A DNA stretch of 64,000 nt. It comes from Glandiceps talaboti (taxonomy: Eukaryota > Hemichordata > Enteropneusta > Spengelidae). How positions within the stretch are numbered: position 1 is the stretch's first letter; the number at the start of each line of letters is the position of its first letter. Of this stretch, positions 24,590 through 35,276 are shown piece by piece. The notes below the pieces were generated by a model. That model made no database searches and was not told where the DNA came from. It saw only the letters and a program-made list of their open reading frames with translations. A program made the position numbers and the translations under genes. The stretch lies in assembly GCF_964340395.1 (NCBI RefSeq), contig NC_135564.1:22435287-22499286 (forward strand), given 5' to 3'.

Positions 24590-26875
24590 ACTATTCTGGG
24601 TACAGTGCACATTGGCAAGCTATGTGTATTAGTATACTAAATACTGGGTATAGTGCACATTGGCAAGCTAAGTGTATTAGTATACTAAATACTGGGTACA
24701 GTGCACATTGGCAAGCTATGTGTATTAGTATACTAAATACTGGGTACAGTTCACATTGGCAAGCTATGTGTATTAGTATACTAAATACTGGGTACAGTGC
24801 ACATTGGCAAACTATGTGTATTAGTATACTAAATACTGGGTACAGTGCACATTGATAAGCTAAGTGTATTAGTATACTAAATACTGGGTACAGTTCACAT
24901 TGGCAAGCTATGTGTATTAGTATACTAAATACTGGGTACAGTGCACATTGGCAAACTATGTGTATTAGTATACTAAATACTGGGTACAGTGCACATTGGC
25001 AAGCTATGTGTATTAGTATACTAAATACTGGGCACAGTGCACATTGGCAAGCTATGTGTATTAGTATACTAAATACTGGGTACAGTGCACATTGGCAAGC
25101 TATGTGTATTAGTATACTAAATATTGGGTACAGTGCACATTGGCAAGCTATGTGTATTAGTATACTAAATACTGGGTACAGTGCACATTGGCAAGCTATG
25201 TGTATTAGTATACTAAATACTGGGTACAGTGCACATTGGCAAGCTATGTGTATTAGTATACTAAATACTGGGTACAGTGCACATTGGCAAGCTACATTTG
25301 TGCATGTATGTGTATTAGTATACTAAATACTAGGTACAGTGCACATTGGCAAGCTATGTGTATTAGTATACTAAATACTGGGTACAGTGCACATTGGCAA
25401 GCTAAGTGTATTAGTATACTAAATACTGGGTACAGTGCACATTGGCAAGCTAAGTGTATTAGTATACTAAATACTGGGTACAGTGCACATTGGCAATCTA
25501 TGTGTATTAGTATACTAAATACTGGGTACAGTGCACATTGGCAAACTATGTGTATTAGTATACTAAATACTGGGTACAGTGCACATTGGCAAACTATGTG
25601 TATTAGTATACTAAATACTGGGTATAGTGCACATTGGCAAGCTATGTGTATTAGTATACTAAATACTGGGTACAGTGCACATTGGCAAGCTATGTGTATT
25701 AGTATACTAAATACTGGGTACAGTGCACATTGGCAAACTATGTCTATTAGTATACTAAATACTGGGTACAGTGCACATTGGCAAGCTACATGTATGTGTA
25801 TTAGTATACTAAATACTGGGTACAGTGCACATTGGCAAGCTATGTGTATTAGTATACTACAAATATTGGGTACAGTGCACATTGGCAAGCTATGTGTATT
25901 AGTATACTACAAATATTGGGTACAGTGCACATTGACAAGCTATGTGTATTAGTATACTACAAATATTGGGTACAATGCACATTGGCAAGCTATGTGTATT
26001 AGTATACTAAATACTGGGTACAGTGCACATTGGCAAGCTATGTGTATTAGTATACTAAATACTGGGTACAGTGCACATTGGCAAGCTATGTATATTAGTA
26101 TACTAAATACTGGGTACAGTGCACATTGGCAAGCTATGTGTATTAGTACACCAAATACTGGGTACAGTGCACATTGGCAAGCTATGTGTATTAGTACACT
26201 AAATATTGGGTACAGTGCACATTGGCAAGCTATGTGTATTAGTATACTAAATGGTACAGTGCACATTGGCAAACTATGTGTATTAGTATACTAAATACTG
26301 GGTACAGTGCACATTGGCAAGCTATGTGAATTAGTATACTAAATACTGGGTACAGTGCACATTGGCAAGCTATGTGAATTAGTATACTAAATACTGGGTA
26401 CAGTGCACATTGGCAAGCTATGTGTATTAGTATACTAAATACTAGGTACAGTGCACATTGGCAAGCTATGTGTACATGTATTAGTATACTAAATATTGGG
26501 TACAGTGCACATTGGCAAGCTATGTGTATTGGTAGTATACTAAATACTGGGTACAGTGCACATTGGCAAACTATATGTATTAGTATACTAAATACTGGGT
26601 ACAGTGCACATTGGCAAGCTATGTGTACATGTATTAGTATACTAAATATTGGGTACAGTGCACATTGGCAAGCTATGATAATGTGTATTAGTATACTAAA
26701 TACTAGGTACAGTGCACATTGGCAAACTATGTGTATTAGTATACTAAATACTGGGTACCGTGCACATTGGCAAACTATGTGTATTAGTATACTAAATACT
26801 AGGTACAGTGCACATTGGCAAGCTATGTGTATTAGTATACTAAATCGTACAGTGCACATTGGCAAGCTATGTCAA
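24590..26875. repeat. 48-bp minisatellite (about 47 copies) in LYSMD intron 1
   Basis: Unit 'gtgcacattggcaagctatg' plus 'tgtattagtatactaaatac' plus 'tgggtaca', 48 bp, so frames stay open on both strands (16-residue pseudo-repeats). Variants include inserted 'tacatg' and 'aatattggg'. Together with the 57-bp array it fills most of the 5.6 kb intron. Confidence 0.97.
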
Positions 26876-27560
26876 AGTAACACAGTTGTTTGGGTTTTTT
26901 GGCCAGAGTTCTACATGTACAGTATAATGAGAAACACTACAAATTACAATGTCTCCTCTGTGTTGTTGACCTCAACTAAAGGTCCATAGACATGGTGTGC
27001 AAAGCTAAAATTCCTATTTTTCCATGTGTTGACATTTGATCAGAAACCACAGTAAACAAAACAATGATGCCAATTATAATGTAGAGATACGATTATCTGT
27101 CATTAAAAAATAAATGCAGTCATTTAAATGAATGTAAAATCTGGTGTTTGTTTCACTTGCAATTAATACAGTCACAGGACTGTAAGTGCCTATTAAAGTA
27201 ACTATACAATTCATTACCGAATAATAATGCACTAAAGAATTGTATTACTATTAAATATATATCAGAAAATGTCGGAATTACTGGTATATTGTTTCTATAG
27301 CTGGCTGACATTAAATACGTCACAATATTTAAATGAAATATGAATGAAGCTATTAGTACTACCAGTATGTGTAAGCATTAATCACTAGTCTTACATTATG
27401 ACATGTTATACGTGGTAAAATAAAATAAAATAAAATATAAAAAATACCATAAAACGCCAATATTCTATTTTGATTGTTATGATATCACTATATCAGTAAA
27501 TAAATGACAGTTTAGATCATGATGTCCCCGGAACGTCAGTATTTCGGACGTTGAAAGTTG
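26876..27560. other. LYSMD intron 1, unique AT-rich part
   Basis: No feature beyond AT-rich intronic sequence with a short (AAAATA)n run near 27420. Confidence 0.5.
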
Positions 27561-27773
27561 TATGTCCCATATTGATTTTATTTGTTCGCATCTTCAGTTT
27601 ACAATGCCAGAAACTGATTACTACGCATATAAACGTTTTCTAGAATCTTTATTTGTGACGAGTTTCATCGACATCGATCAAAATGTTTGCTGTTTTGTTC
27701 AGTGTTCTCCGTTTCTAGATTTTAATTTTTTCCCCATCATCTCATCTTACCGGAAGTACAATTGTATACTCAC

Positions 27774-27938
27774 CGAAATTCCGTATTTCAGAGCAATCCC
27801 TTGTAGTGTATCACTTTCTGAAACGATGTGTTTTATGTAGATTTCCTGTTTGGATTTTTGAAGACTTCCGTACGATTTCCCGTACGATTTCTTATTAATT
27901 CCAAGCGACTGTCGTTCCCCTTCACCACTTACAGCCAT
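27774..27938 (-). CDS. LYSMD1/2: LYSMD1/2-like LysM-domain protein, exon 1
   Basis: First coding exon. The start at 27938 gives MAVSGEGERQSLG and puts the conserved KSYGSL motif near residues 21-26, as in vertebrate LYSMD1/2. An in-frame Met at 28040 exists, but it would add 34 residues unlike the family. The exon ends with the first half of the LysM domain (HIVSESDTLQGIALKYGIS) at the donor TCG|GTGAGT (27773). Joined to exon 2 in phase 0 this gives YGIS-IEQIRRANKLF, an uninterrupted LysM motif. The complete protein is 282 aa, somewhat longer than human LYSMD1/2 (just over 200 aa) because of the linker and tail. It is divergent from GTF2A2. Confidence 0.93.
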
Positions 27939-28245
27939 TTCGGTGAACTGATTGAATCTCGTACGGGACGAGAGTCTCATGATTAGTCGTTCGGAAAGGT
28001 CAACGTCGGGTGCAATAATCTGCCTTAGGGTCAAACACATTTATACATATCAAGCCTGGGGTAAAAGTTCCATCACAATTATTGAAAATATATCCAATAA
28101 ATCCATTTAAATTTCAATTTTTGAAATTAAAATTAGCAATATCTTATCAAAATTGTATTTCCATGATTTGAATTTCTCTAAAGGTCATCCATAGAGGGCC
28201 AGCTGACACCTCAAGCAAGACAAGGGAAAGAAGCCAAAGGAAAAC
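27939..28245. promoter_or_regulatory. Shared LYSMD/GTF2A2 bidirectional promoter region
   Basis: Only 307 bp separate the divergent start codons. ETS-type CGGAAGT motifs lie in and beside this interval: 27751-27757 (plus), 27864-27870 (minus, ACTTCCG) and 28324-28330 (plus). TGCGCATG (an NRF1 half-site-like motif) is at about 28395. ETS and NRF1 sites and the lack of an obvious TATA box are common in bidirectional housekeeping promoters. The transcription starts are not visible, and an upstream non-coding exon of either gene is possible. Confidence 0.65.
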
Positions 28246-28317
28246 ATGACTTACCAACTCTACCGTAATACAACCCTGGGAAACAGCCTTCAGGAAAGCT
28301 TAGACGAGCTTATACAG
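28246..28317 (+). CDS. GTF2A2: TFIIA gamma subunit (GTF2A2), exon 1
   Basis: Encodes [20 protein letters not shown] and ELIQ (24 aa), then the donor CAG|GTATGG at 28318. The N-terminus of TFIIA-gamma is almost invariant in animals (human has [12 protein letters not shown]...), so the identification is secure. TFIIA is a nuclear general transcription factor: it binds TBP and DNA upstream of the TATA box, stabilises the TBP-promoter complex and counters TBP repressors. This segment forms part of the four-helix bundle with TFIIA-alpha/beta. A TAATTTCTCTAAAG-like stretch upstream (about 28183) might be a 5' UTR acceptor; this is unproven. Confidence 0.97.
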
Positions 28318-28563
28318 GTATGGCGGAAGTATTATCATAATGTTAAAATGTGTATTTTCGCCGAAAAATGTAAGCGTGACTACAAAGATCTGCTGCGCAT
28401 GAGTAACTAACAGTAACACATATGTCAATGTCGTGCAGGCAGGGCTGGATCACTAAAACATGTAAAGCAACGTCTCCTGGTCACAAACGATATCCTACTC
28501 GTTTAGTAATGTACATATACACATTCAAAATGATTATTAAGGTAATTTTATTCCTATAAATGA
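28318..28563 (+). other. GTF2A2 intron 1, unique part
   Basis: Short intronic stretch before the LINE relic. Only the ETS-like site and the TGCGCATG motif mentioned for the promoter are noted. Confidence 0.5.
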
Positions 28564-29895
28564 ATCCATATGGACAGAAATTTTGCTGACTAAAACTAAA
28601 CCCATTGTTTTAGGTGTTTGCCATAGACCACCAAAGCAAACTTCTTTTACCACCAACTTTGAGGAAACTCTGTCTAGAATCAGATCAGATTGTGAAATTA
28701 TTATTCTTGGTGACTTCAACACCTGTTCTGTTCATCCAATGTCATCTCTGTATAGAAACTATTCAAATGTTTGTGGTTTGTTTGGGCACAAACAACTCAT
28801 TACAAATCCTACCAGAGTAACCATAGCTCCACAATTCTTGATCATATCTTGTGTAACAACTCTGAAAAAATAAGTAAGTCTGGGGTCATCTCCACTGGCA
28901 TAAGTGATCACTTTCTCATATACTCTACCAGGAAAATTCTCAAGGGTACAATTAATTGCCACAAAAATGTTACAATTAGATCACTGAAAGAAAAATTATT
29001 CAAAGGAAGCACTGGCTGGTCAATTAGAAAGTACAAATTGGGACAGTGTTACCACCTGTGAGAATGTTAACTAAATGATGAGGCTATAAAGTCATTTTCA
29101 CGGATGTTCTGAACGATGTTGCACCTGTTAAAGAAGTAAGGCTGAAACAACGCTCAACCGTGGATGACAGGAGAAATCCTTGAATGTATTTCAGAAAGAG
29201 ATGCAGTATTACTTCAGTTCAAGAAAACAAAAAACGAGGTACTTAATTTGTAAAGAATATTGCAAAATCAGAAATAGATTACAGCGGACAATTAAGAATG
29301 CCAAAAGTGATTATCTGTCCTATAAAATTGAGGAGCATAAAAACAACGCCAAAAAGCTATGGCAACAGTTTAAGAATTTTTAAGCTATAACATTAAGTCC
29401 AAAGATAAGTGTAATGTCATTCTAAATATATCGACGGGGGGGACTGTGTTTTGATAGCAAATCAATTGCCAACCATATCAATAAGTTTCACACTACAATA
29501 TCAATTATCATCTACCCTTGTAAGCAAGCTTCCTAGGGTAACAGGTGTTTATAATGTTAATTCAGACACTGTCAAAGACTACTACAAACACAAAGGTGTT
29601 CTTCCTAATTCATTTTCCCTGCAACCAGTACCCATGGAATTCATACGGACTGACCTGGACAATCTGAATGTGTGCAAAAGCACAGGTTTAGATGGTATTC
29701 CAGCAAGGTTTTTAAAAGACAGTTCTGATGCTACAATGGTCCCAATAACATATATTGTGAATTTATCTATTACCAGTCAAACTGTACAAGATGAATTTGA
29801 ATTTGCCATTTGCCATGCAGGGTTAAGCCTCTGTTTAAAAAGAATTTAACAGTCGCTTGGAAGTTGGCAATTACAGGCCTGTCCATGTAACAAAG
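28564..29895 (+). pseudogene. Non-LTR retrotransposon fragment (endonuclease end to start of RT)
   Basis: A decayed LINE inside GTF2A2 intron 1, in the sense direction, spread over at least three frames. VLGVCHRPPKQ and IIILGDFNTCSV mark the C-terminal part of an APE-type endonuclease. After a frameshift near 28850, LDHILCNNSE and ISDHFLIYSTRK give its last motifs, including the SDH catalytic box. A Lys/Arg-rich linker follows (about 29180-29380). From 29600, FIRTDLDNLNVCKSTGLDGI and PARFLKDSS give the first RT motif, ending in a frameshifted VKPLFKKN at about 29840. The RT palm (YADD box) is absent; the copy stops at the 3.3 kb TIR element. Clade probably CR1/L2-like. Confidence 0.85.
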
Positions 29896-29907
29896 AATTC
29901 AAAATCA

Positions 29908-31147
29908 GAACAGTTGCGGGGCAAAGTGCTAGATCTAGTACTTCGCCACTTTTTGACAAAGTGCTAGATCTAGCACTGAGATCTAGCACTTCGTCAAAAA
30001 GTGGCAAAGTGCTAGATCTAGTACTTCAAAAAGAGTGGCAAAGTGCTAGGTCATTGGTAAATATGTCATGTTATACCTAATGGACATGTTATTGCTCTCA
30101 GTGTAAAATGTTACTTCCCATGTTTAACGACCTTAGAGTTTGATTTCCGTATGTTTTTCATCTGTTTTGCCAATGCACAACCATGTTTCTTTCATTCTTT
30201 TTCTTTCCCTCATAGAGGCAAGTGTTCTCTGTTGTTCTAAATGAAGGATTGCTCCCTTTAATATCTCTTTCTTGACACACAGTTTCTTGCTCAATTCGTC
30301 AAGTTTCTCAACATTTTTACTTGACACTAACCCTTTACTATACAGGTGTTTTAGTTGTGCACGGGGTTGGAAGTCATCTGGTGGTCTTTCACTACCATCA
30401 TCTCTTGTTAATGGTGTTGAGAATACATCCATATAGTGTCAAAATTTATTTATTTATCTTTATATTTACAAGTAATAGTATATTCATGCAAAGTTGAAAA
30501 GTGTGTGCAAAAAACTTATTTTACTTTTTCTCTGTTAACTCAGCTTGTGAGATATTGTCTTCTGTTTCACATGTAGCAGACGTTGCCAATATGCTAATTT
30601 TAGGAAATATTAGAATGTGTTATTAAAAGTTTGTGTTGAAAATTATAGTCATATCTATAGGATGAACAAATACCTTGCACAGAGGTTTTTGATACTTGTC
30701 AAGTATGTTTTAGTGCAGGTGCATCTTTTACATTTTGATGGCAGGCTGAGATGAACCTTTTCCAACTCTTTTTTTTTTTAACTTCCAAGAGCTGCAAATG
30801 TAAAATGTTGTCTGTCATATTTGTCTGTCATTTAATACTAGTAAGAATTTACATGAAAAAGTTACATATCATTGTGATAACCACAAACCAAAACACAGTC
30901 ATGTCACAAAGAATATTTTCAGTACAGTGTAAAGGTAATTTCACACATTAAATGAACCAAATTTCAGTAGATAGTAGTGTACATGAAAGACACTGGTATT
31001 TTCAGACAAAAAAACAATCTGTACCACTCAATTCGCCCATTTCAATTTATCATTACATTTATACGTTTATTAAAAGAAAATTAAAATTTGACTGTTTTTG
31101 TTTTCATTTTACTAACTTGTGAGCAACTTTTGTTTGTAGCTACTGTT

Positions 31148-31182
<35 letters not shown>

Positions 31183-33209
31183 GAAAAAGGAAGCCCAACA
31201 TTTTAAAAGCTTATTTTCCCATGTTTGAAAAGTCATGATGTCAATTTATTTTCAGGTACCCCCCCCCCCCCCCCCTACAACCCATAACATTTTTTCAGGT
31301 ACCACCCCCCTCCCCCCCACAAGTTTTTGTGAAAGCAGCCTTAATGGCAGTGACATTTGTAACATTGCATGACAAAGAAATAATATAAAGGAAAACTGAA
31401 TTTCTTGGTGTGTGTGTGTGGGGGGGGGGGGGGTTAGTGTGTGTCTAGATGCGAGAGCGAAGATTTTTCTTGATCGTTGAACACGAAAATAAAGTCTGGG
31501 TGTAAGTTTATATCATGTTCACTATATTTCTATTGAATAGATTCACTTCTTTCAGTATTATCAGATCGTTAATAGATGACAAAAAATATTGCTATCGAAA
31601 ACATAAGTGTGAATTTAACATTCGTGTGAACAATTTTAATTTCAGCCCTTCATTGCTGTTAATATATTGATAGAAATCTATAAATAACCCATTACTACTG
31701 TTTTGTAAATTCCATATACTTGGTACTGCCAACTTCTTGACTGAAAACAACGACAAGAAATAATCCATAACTTCGCCAGATCTCAAGTAAACCATCACTA
31801 CATTACTGTTTACTGATATTTTGCATTCCTAGACAATCACCAATTTCAACATCGTCCCTTATGCAATTTCTGTTCGCTCAGAAATTATATCCAATGTGGG
31901 AAATAATAATAATAGCCATCGGTTATAGTTTGGTTCGGGGTAGAGGAAGTGACTTCATAATGCTATAATTAGCGTAGTGTGACGCCGAGGTTCGTGGAGC
32001 AATAATAACCGTCTCTTCGTGAACTGGATTGCATATCATTAACAACAGTAAGAAATACAGATGACGACCGTTCGGGAAATAGCGATAGGAAATGATTTAT
32101 ACTCATGTCTTAAAAGCACATCGCAAGTTAACATGGAATCCCGAAAATAAAGTGCATATTGTGAAACTTATTTTTTTAGAATCCAGCATGGCTGCCAAAT
32201 CCTGTGTTAACCATATAGGATCCGGGGGAAAGAAAGGTGTGTCGGTTTGTTTAAAAACAAGCACAATGACCCCCACATTTATTTTGTCATTTCAGAGAGA
32301 TCAACAAAATAAAACTATCCGTTCAAAAAGTTTGGAGAAATTTTAAAAGATTTTTATATAATAAATGTGTCCCCGGAGGGGCTCTACCTCGTGTAAGTCA
32401 CCAGAGTTATGACATGATTTTGCACAATATTCTTTTTCTACTACTTCATGGATTAGAATGAAAATAAGCACACAGGTGATTATACTGAAAGATGGATACT
32501 TGATAAGATTTCAGTGATTTTCAAATTTATTTCAAGACGTTACTACTGTATTGATATATCTTTCCCGCTCTAAAATAGACATAGTACAAGAAATACTGAG
32601 TGGCTAGTCCTTGTTTACAGAGTAGATTGCAGATTCTGAAGTACAGTCCCGCCCACAGGCACTAGTTTCTCGAGATATGTATCAGAATGTTTCTATCAGA
32701 ATACAATACAATGTCGATAATATCGATGATATTCTCGTGTTTTAGCCAATTGTATATGAAAGGGGTAAAATAATAACACTTGTTTCTGTGATCGCGCAAG
32801 TCCACCCACCGCGAGATATTGACAAGGCAGAACACACAACCCCCGGGACACAACCATACGGCAACGTGAACTTTCAACCGGCCGTTTTACTTGGCAAACA
32901 TTTAACAAACTTCACATAAATCGTGTCGTTGTTACAATCAGCCAAAGATAAGTTTTGGAGTCAATCATGCGCCACACGACCACGTACATGGACTACTGAC
33001 ATGACGCATGTATGTGACGTTTATCGATGCGAACGACCACGTTATATCAAGCCGTTGGAGGCGCTTCGTTGTTTACAGTCCCGCACTTCGTTGTTTTCTG
33101 GCGAAGTGCTAGATCTAGCACTTCGGCGAAAACTGACAAAGTGCTAGATATAGCACTTTGTCAAAAAGTGGCGAAGTGCTAGATCTAGCACTTTGCCCCG
33201 CAACTGTTC
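29908..33209. mobile_element. 3.3 kb element with palindrome-array terminal inverted repeats
   Basis: The left end GAACAGTTGCGGGGCAAAG (29908) is the reverse complement of the right end (33191-33209). The match extends for about 75 bp and includes repeats of the palindrome AAGTGCTAGATCTAGCACTT and 'cgccactttttgacaaagtg'. Three or more palindrome units occur at each end (29920-30052 and 33100-33190). Inside are one minus-strand ORF (30133-30432), (TTG)n at 31147, C- and G-tracts near 31261 and 31420, and otherwise AT-rich non-coding DNA. I could not find a convincing target duplication. Probably a deleted DNA transposon; superfamily unknown. Confidence 0.75.
30133..30432 (-). pseudogene. ORF fragment inside the 3.3 kb TIR element, possible transposon protein tail
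   Basis: 99 codons, hydrophilic and helical. Central part AQLKHLYSKGLVSSKNVEKL, then DELSKKLCVKKEILKGAI and LHLEQQR..RERKRMKE: a predicted compact helical domain followed by a basic helix. An in-frame stop lies just upstream of the Met, so no 5' extension is visible. Similar helical tails occur in uncharacterised transposon-derived proteins of marine animals as far as I remember, but I cannot name a family. Its position inside TIRs, and antisense in a host intron, favours a remnant over a host gene. Confidence 0.45.
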
Positions 33210-33224
33210 AATTTTGGACCATTT

Positions 33225-33990
33225 AGCTACCTCCATAATACAACCATAGAGGTAGCTATATGTATATCCATAATACAACCATAGAGGTAGCTATATGTAT
33301 ATCCATAATACAACCATAGAGGTAGCTACATGTATATCCATAATACAACCATAGAGGTAGCTATATGTATATCCATAATACAACCATAGAGGTAGCTATA
33401 TGTATATCCGTAATACAACCATAGAGGTAGCTACATGTATATCCATAATACAACCATAGAGGTAGCTACATGTACATCCATAATACAGCCATAGAGGTAG
33501 CTACATGTATATCCATAATACAACCATAGAGGTAGCTATATGTATATCCATAATACAACCATAGAGGTAGCTACATGTACATGTATATCCATAATACAAC
33601 CATAGAGGTAGCTACATTTACATCCATAATACAACCATAGAGGTAGCTACATGTATATCCATAATACAACCATAGAGGTAGCTACATGTATATCCATAAT
33701 ACAACCATAGAGGTAGCTATATGTGTATCCATAATACAACCATAGAGGTAGCTACATGTACATCCATAATACAGCCATAGAGGTAGCTACATGTATATCC
33801 ATAATACAACCATAGAGGTAGCTATATGTATATCCATAATACAACCATAGAGGTAGCTACATGTATATCCATAATACAACCATAGAGGTAGCTATATGTA
33901 TATCCATAATACAACCATAGAGGTAGCTACATGTATATCCATAATTCAACCATAGAGGTAGCTATACATGTATGTACATCCATATTTCAA
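33225..33990. repeat. 35-bp minisatellite (about 22 copies) in GTF2A2 intron 1
   Basis: Unit 'tccataatacaaccatagag' plus 'gtagctacatgtata', 35 bp. It starts within 15 bp of the right end of the 3.3 kb TIR element and ends about 190 bp before GTF2A2 exon 2. Confidence 0.96.
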
Positions 33991-34179
33991 CCATAGAGTT
34001 TGGAGAGAGGACCCCTATGACTGAAGTGACTAATGGTTTTGTCACTATTTGTCTTTGCCTCATAAGAATAAATTCTCTTAAGTTACTAATATTTTCCTGG
34101 GCTGAATGAAGACAAATATCTATGACAGACCAAAACCAAGCTTTGACTGACATGTTATATCTGTATTTTTTTGTTTCAG

Positions 34180-34284
34180 TCCCAACAAATCAGTCCACAG
34201 TTAGCACTACAAGTACTTCTACAATTTGATAGAGCTATCAACAATGCATTATCTACCAGAGTTAGAAATAGGATAAACTTTAAG
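34180..34284 (+). CDS. GTF2A2: TFIIA gamma subunit (GTF2A2), exon 2
   Basis: Acceptor TTTCAG ends at 34179; donor AAG|GTAAGC at 34285. 105 nt in phase 0 encode [20 protein letters not shown] then [15 protein letters not shown] (residues 25-59). This corresponds to the human segment [20 protein letters not shown] and the RVRNRVNF motif that ends the helical bundle and leads into the beta-barrel. All positions agree with the family and no indel is present. Confidence 0.97.
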
Positions 34285-34365
34285 GTAAGCTACAATGTAT
34301 GCTTTTTATGTGTTCAGAATGCCATTTCCTTCTACAGATAATACATGAAGTGGTTTTTTAGACTC

Positions 34366-35276
34366 CCAAAGGGGAGACTATTATGATGGGTTCTGTCCAT
34401 CCATTGTCTGTGCGTCTGTCCATAATACGTCATTTCTCAGACATGCAATATCTGATTTCTTTCAAACATGGCACATAGGGACATGTGCACATTATTTTGT
34501 TTTGCAATGTATGTAAATTTAACCAAATGGTGAATATTTTGTAATTAAAATTAATATTTATGGCATAACTCAAAAACTGTACAACATAGAGACTCCTTTC
34601 AAGTGTATATGGATCCCCATATTATCAGGTGCAAGCTATCTTTAGAAACTTTGACCTGTGACCGTCAGGATCAATCATCTAATTAAGCAATTTGTTGCCT
34701 ATCACAGACACTTTGTAGTATTTATTTATTGCCAATTCCTTTTAAATCATGTTTACAGGTAATATAGAAAGAAAGAAAAATACACAAGCAGTACTTTTGA
34801 TGCTCAAATCACTTACTGAATGGTGACCATATTTTTAGTAAAACAGCCAATATAATACTGAATAATTCAAAAATTTTAATACAGAGACTCCATTCAAGTG
34901 TCTAACCCCAGATAATCACAAAAGCTTCCTTATCAGACAGTAACTTTTGACCTTTACCTTGACCTTCAGGGTAGACTATCAAAATTAAGATATTTGTTGC
35001 ATATAGCAGACACTTTGTAGCAATTATGTTTGGCCAGTGTCTTTTAGATCATGTTTAAAATTAACACAGAATAAGAGAAATATGCAATTTGCTTTTGGTG
35101 CTCATATCACGTTTCACTGAATGGCATCTATATTTGTATCAAACAATCACAATGTAATACATAACTCACAAATACACAGATTTCATTCAAGTGTCTATTC
35201 CCTATTATCAGGTTCAAGCTTTCTTTTGGGATGCTGACCTTTGACCCTGACCTTGGCCTTCAGGGTCAATTATCAA
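34366..35276 (+). mobile_element. Modular repeat family D (interrupted by hAT-like element)
   Basis: Opens with a hairpin (AGACTCCC pairing with GGGGAGAC at 34370-34388), then (GTCTGTCC)-like sequence. About 290-bp modules follow, containing 'acctttgacc..gaccttcagggt', 'agacactttgtag' and 'ttttaaatcatgttt'. After the hAT-like insertion the module resumes at 36793 ('tatcacagtcactttgtag') and fades by about 36900. Organisation as in families A-C; the 3' signature was not found. Confidence 0.6.

Noticed and set aside
24568-26989. Long ORFs on both strands with a 16-residue repeat
   Set aside because: 48-bp minisatellite in LYSMD intron 1, open on both strands; no start context, domain or splice evidence.
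28040-28040. Upstream Met at 28040 as LYSMD start
   Set aside because: In frame, but the extra 34 residues are unlike the family and approach GTF2A2's 5' region; Met at 27938 places the SYGS motif and LysM domain at the usual distance.
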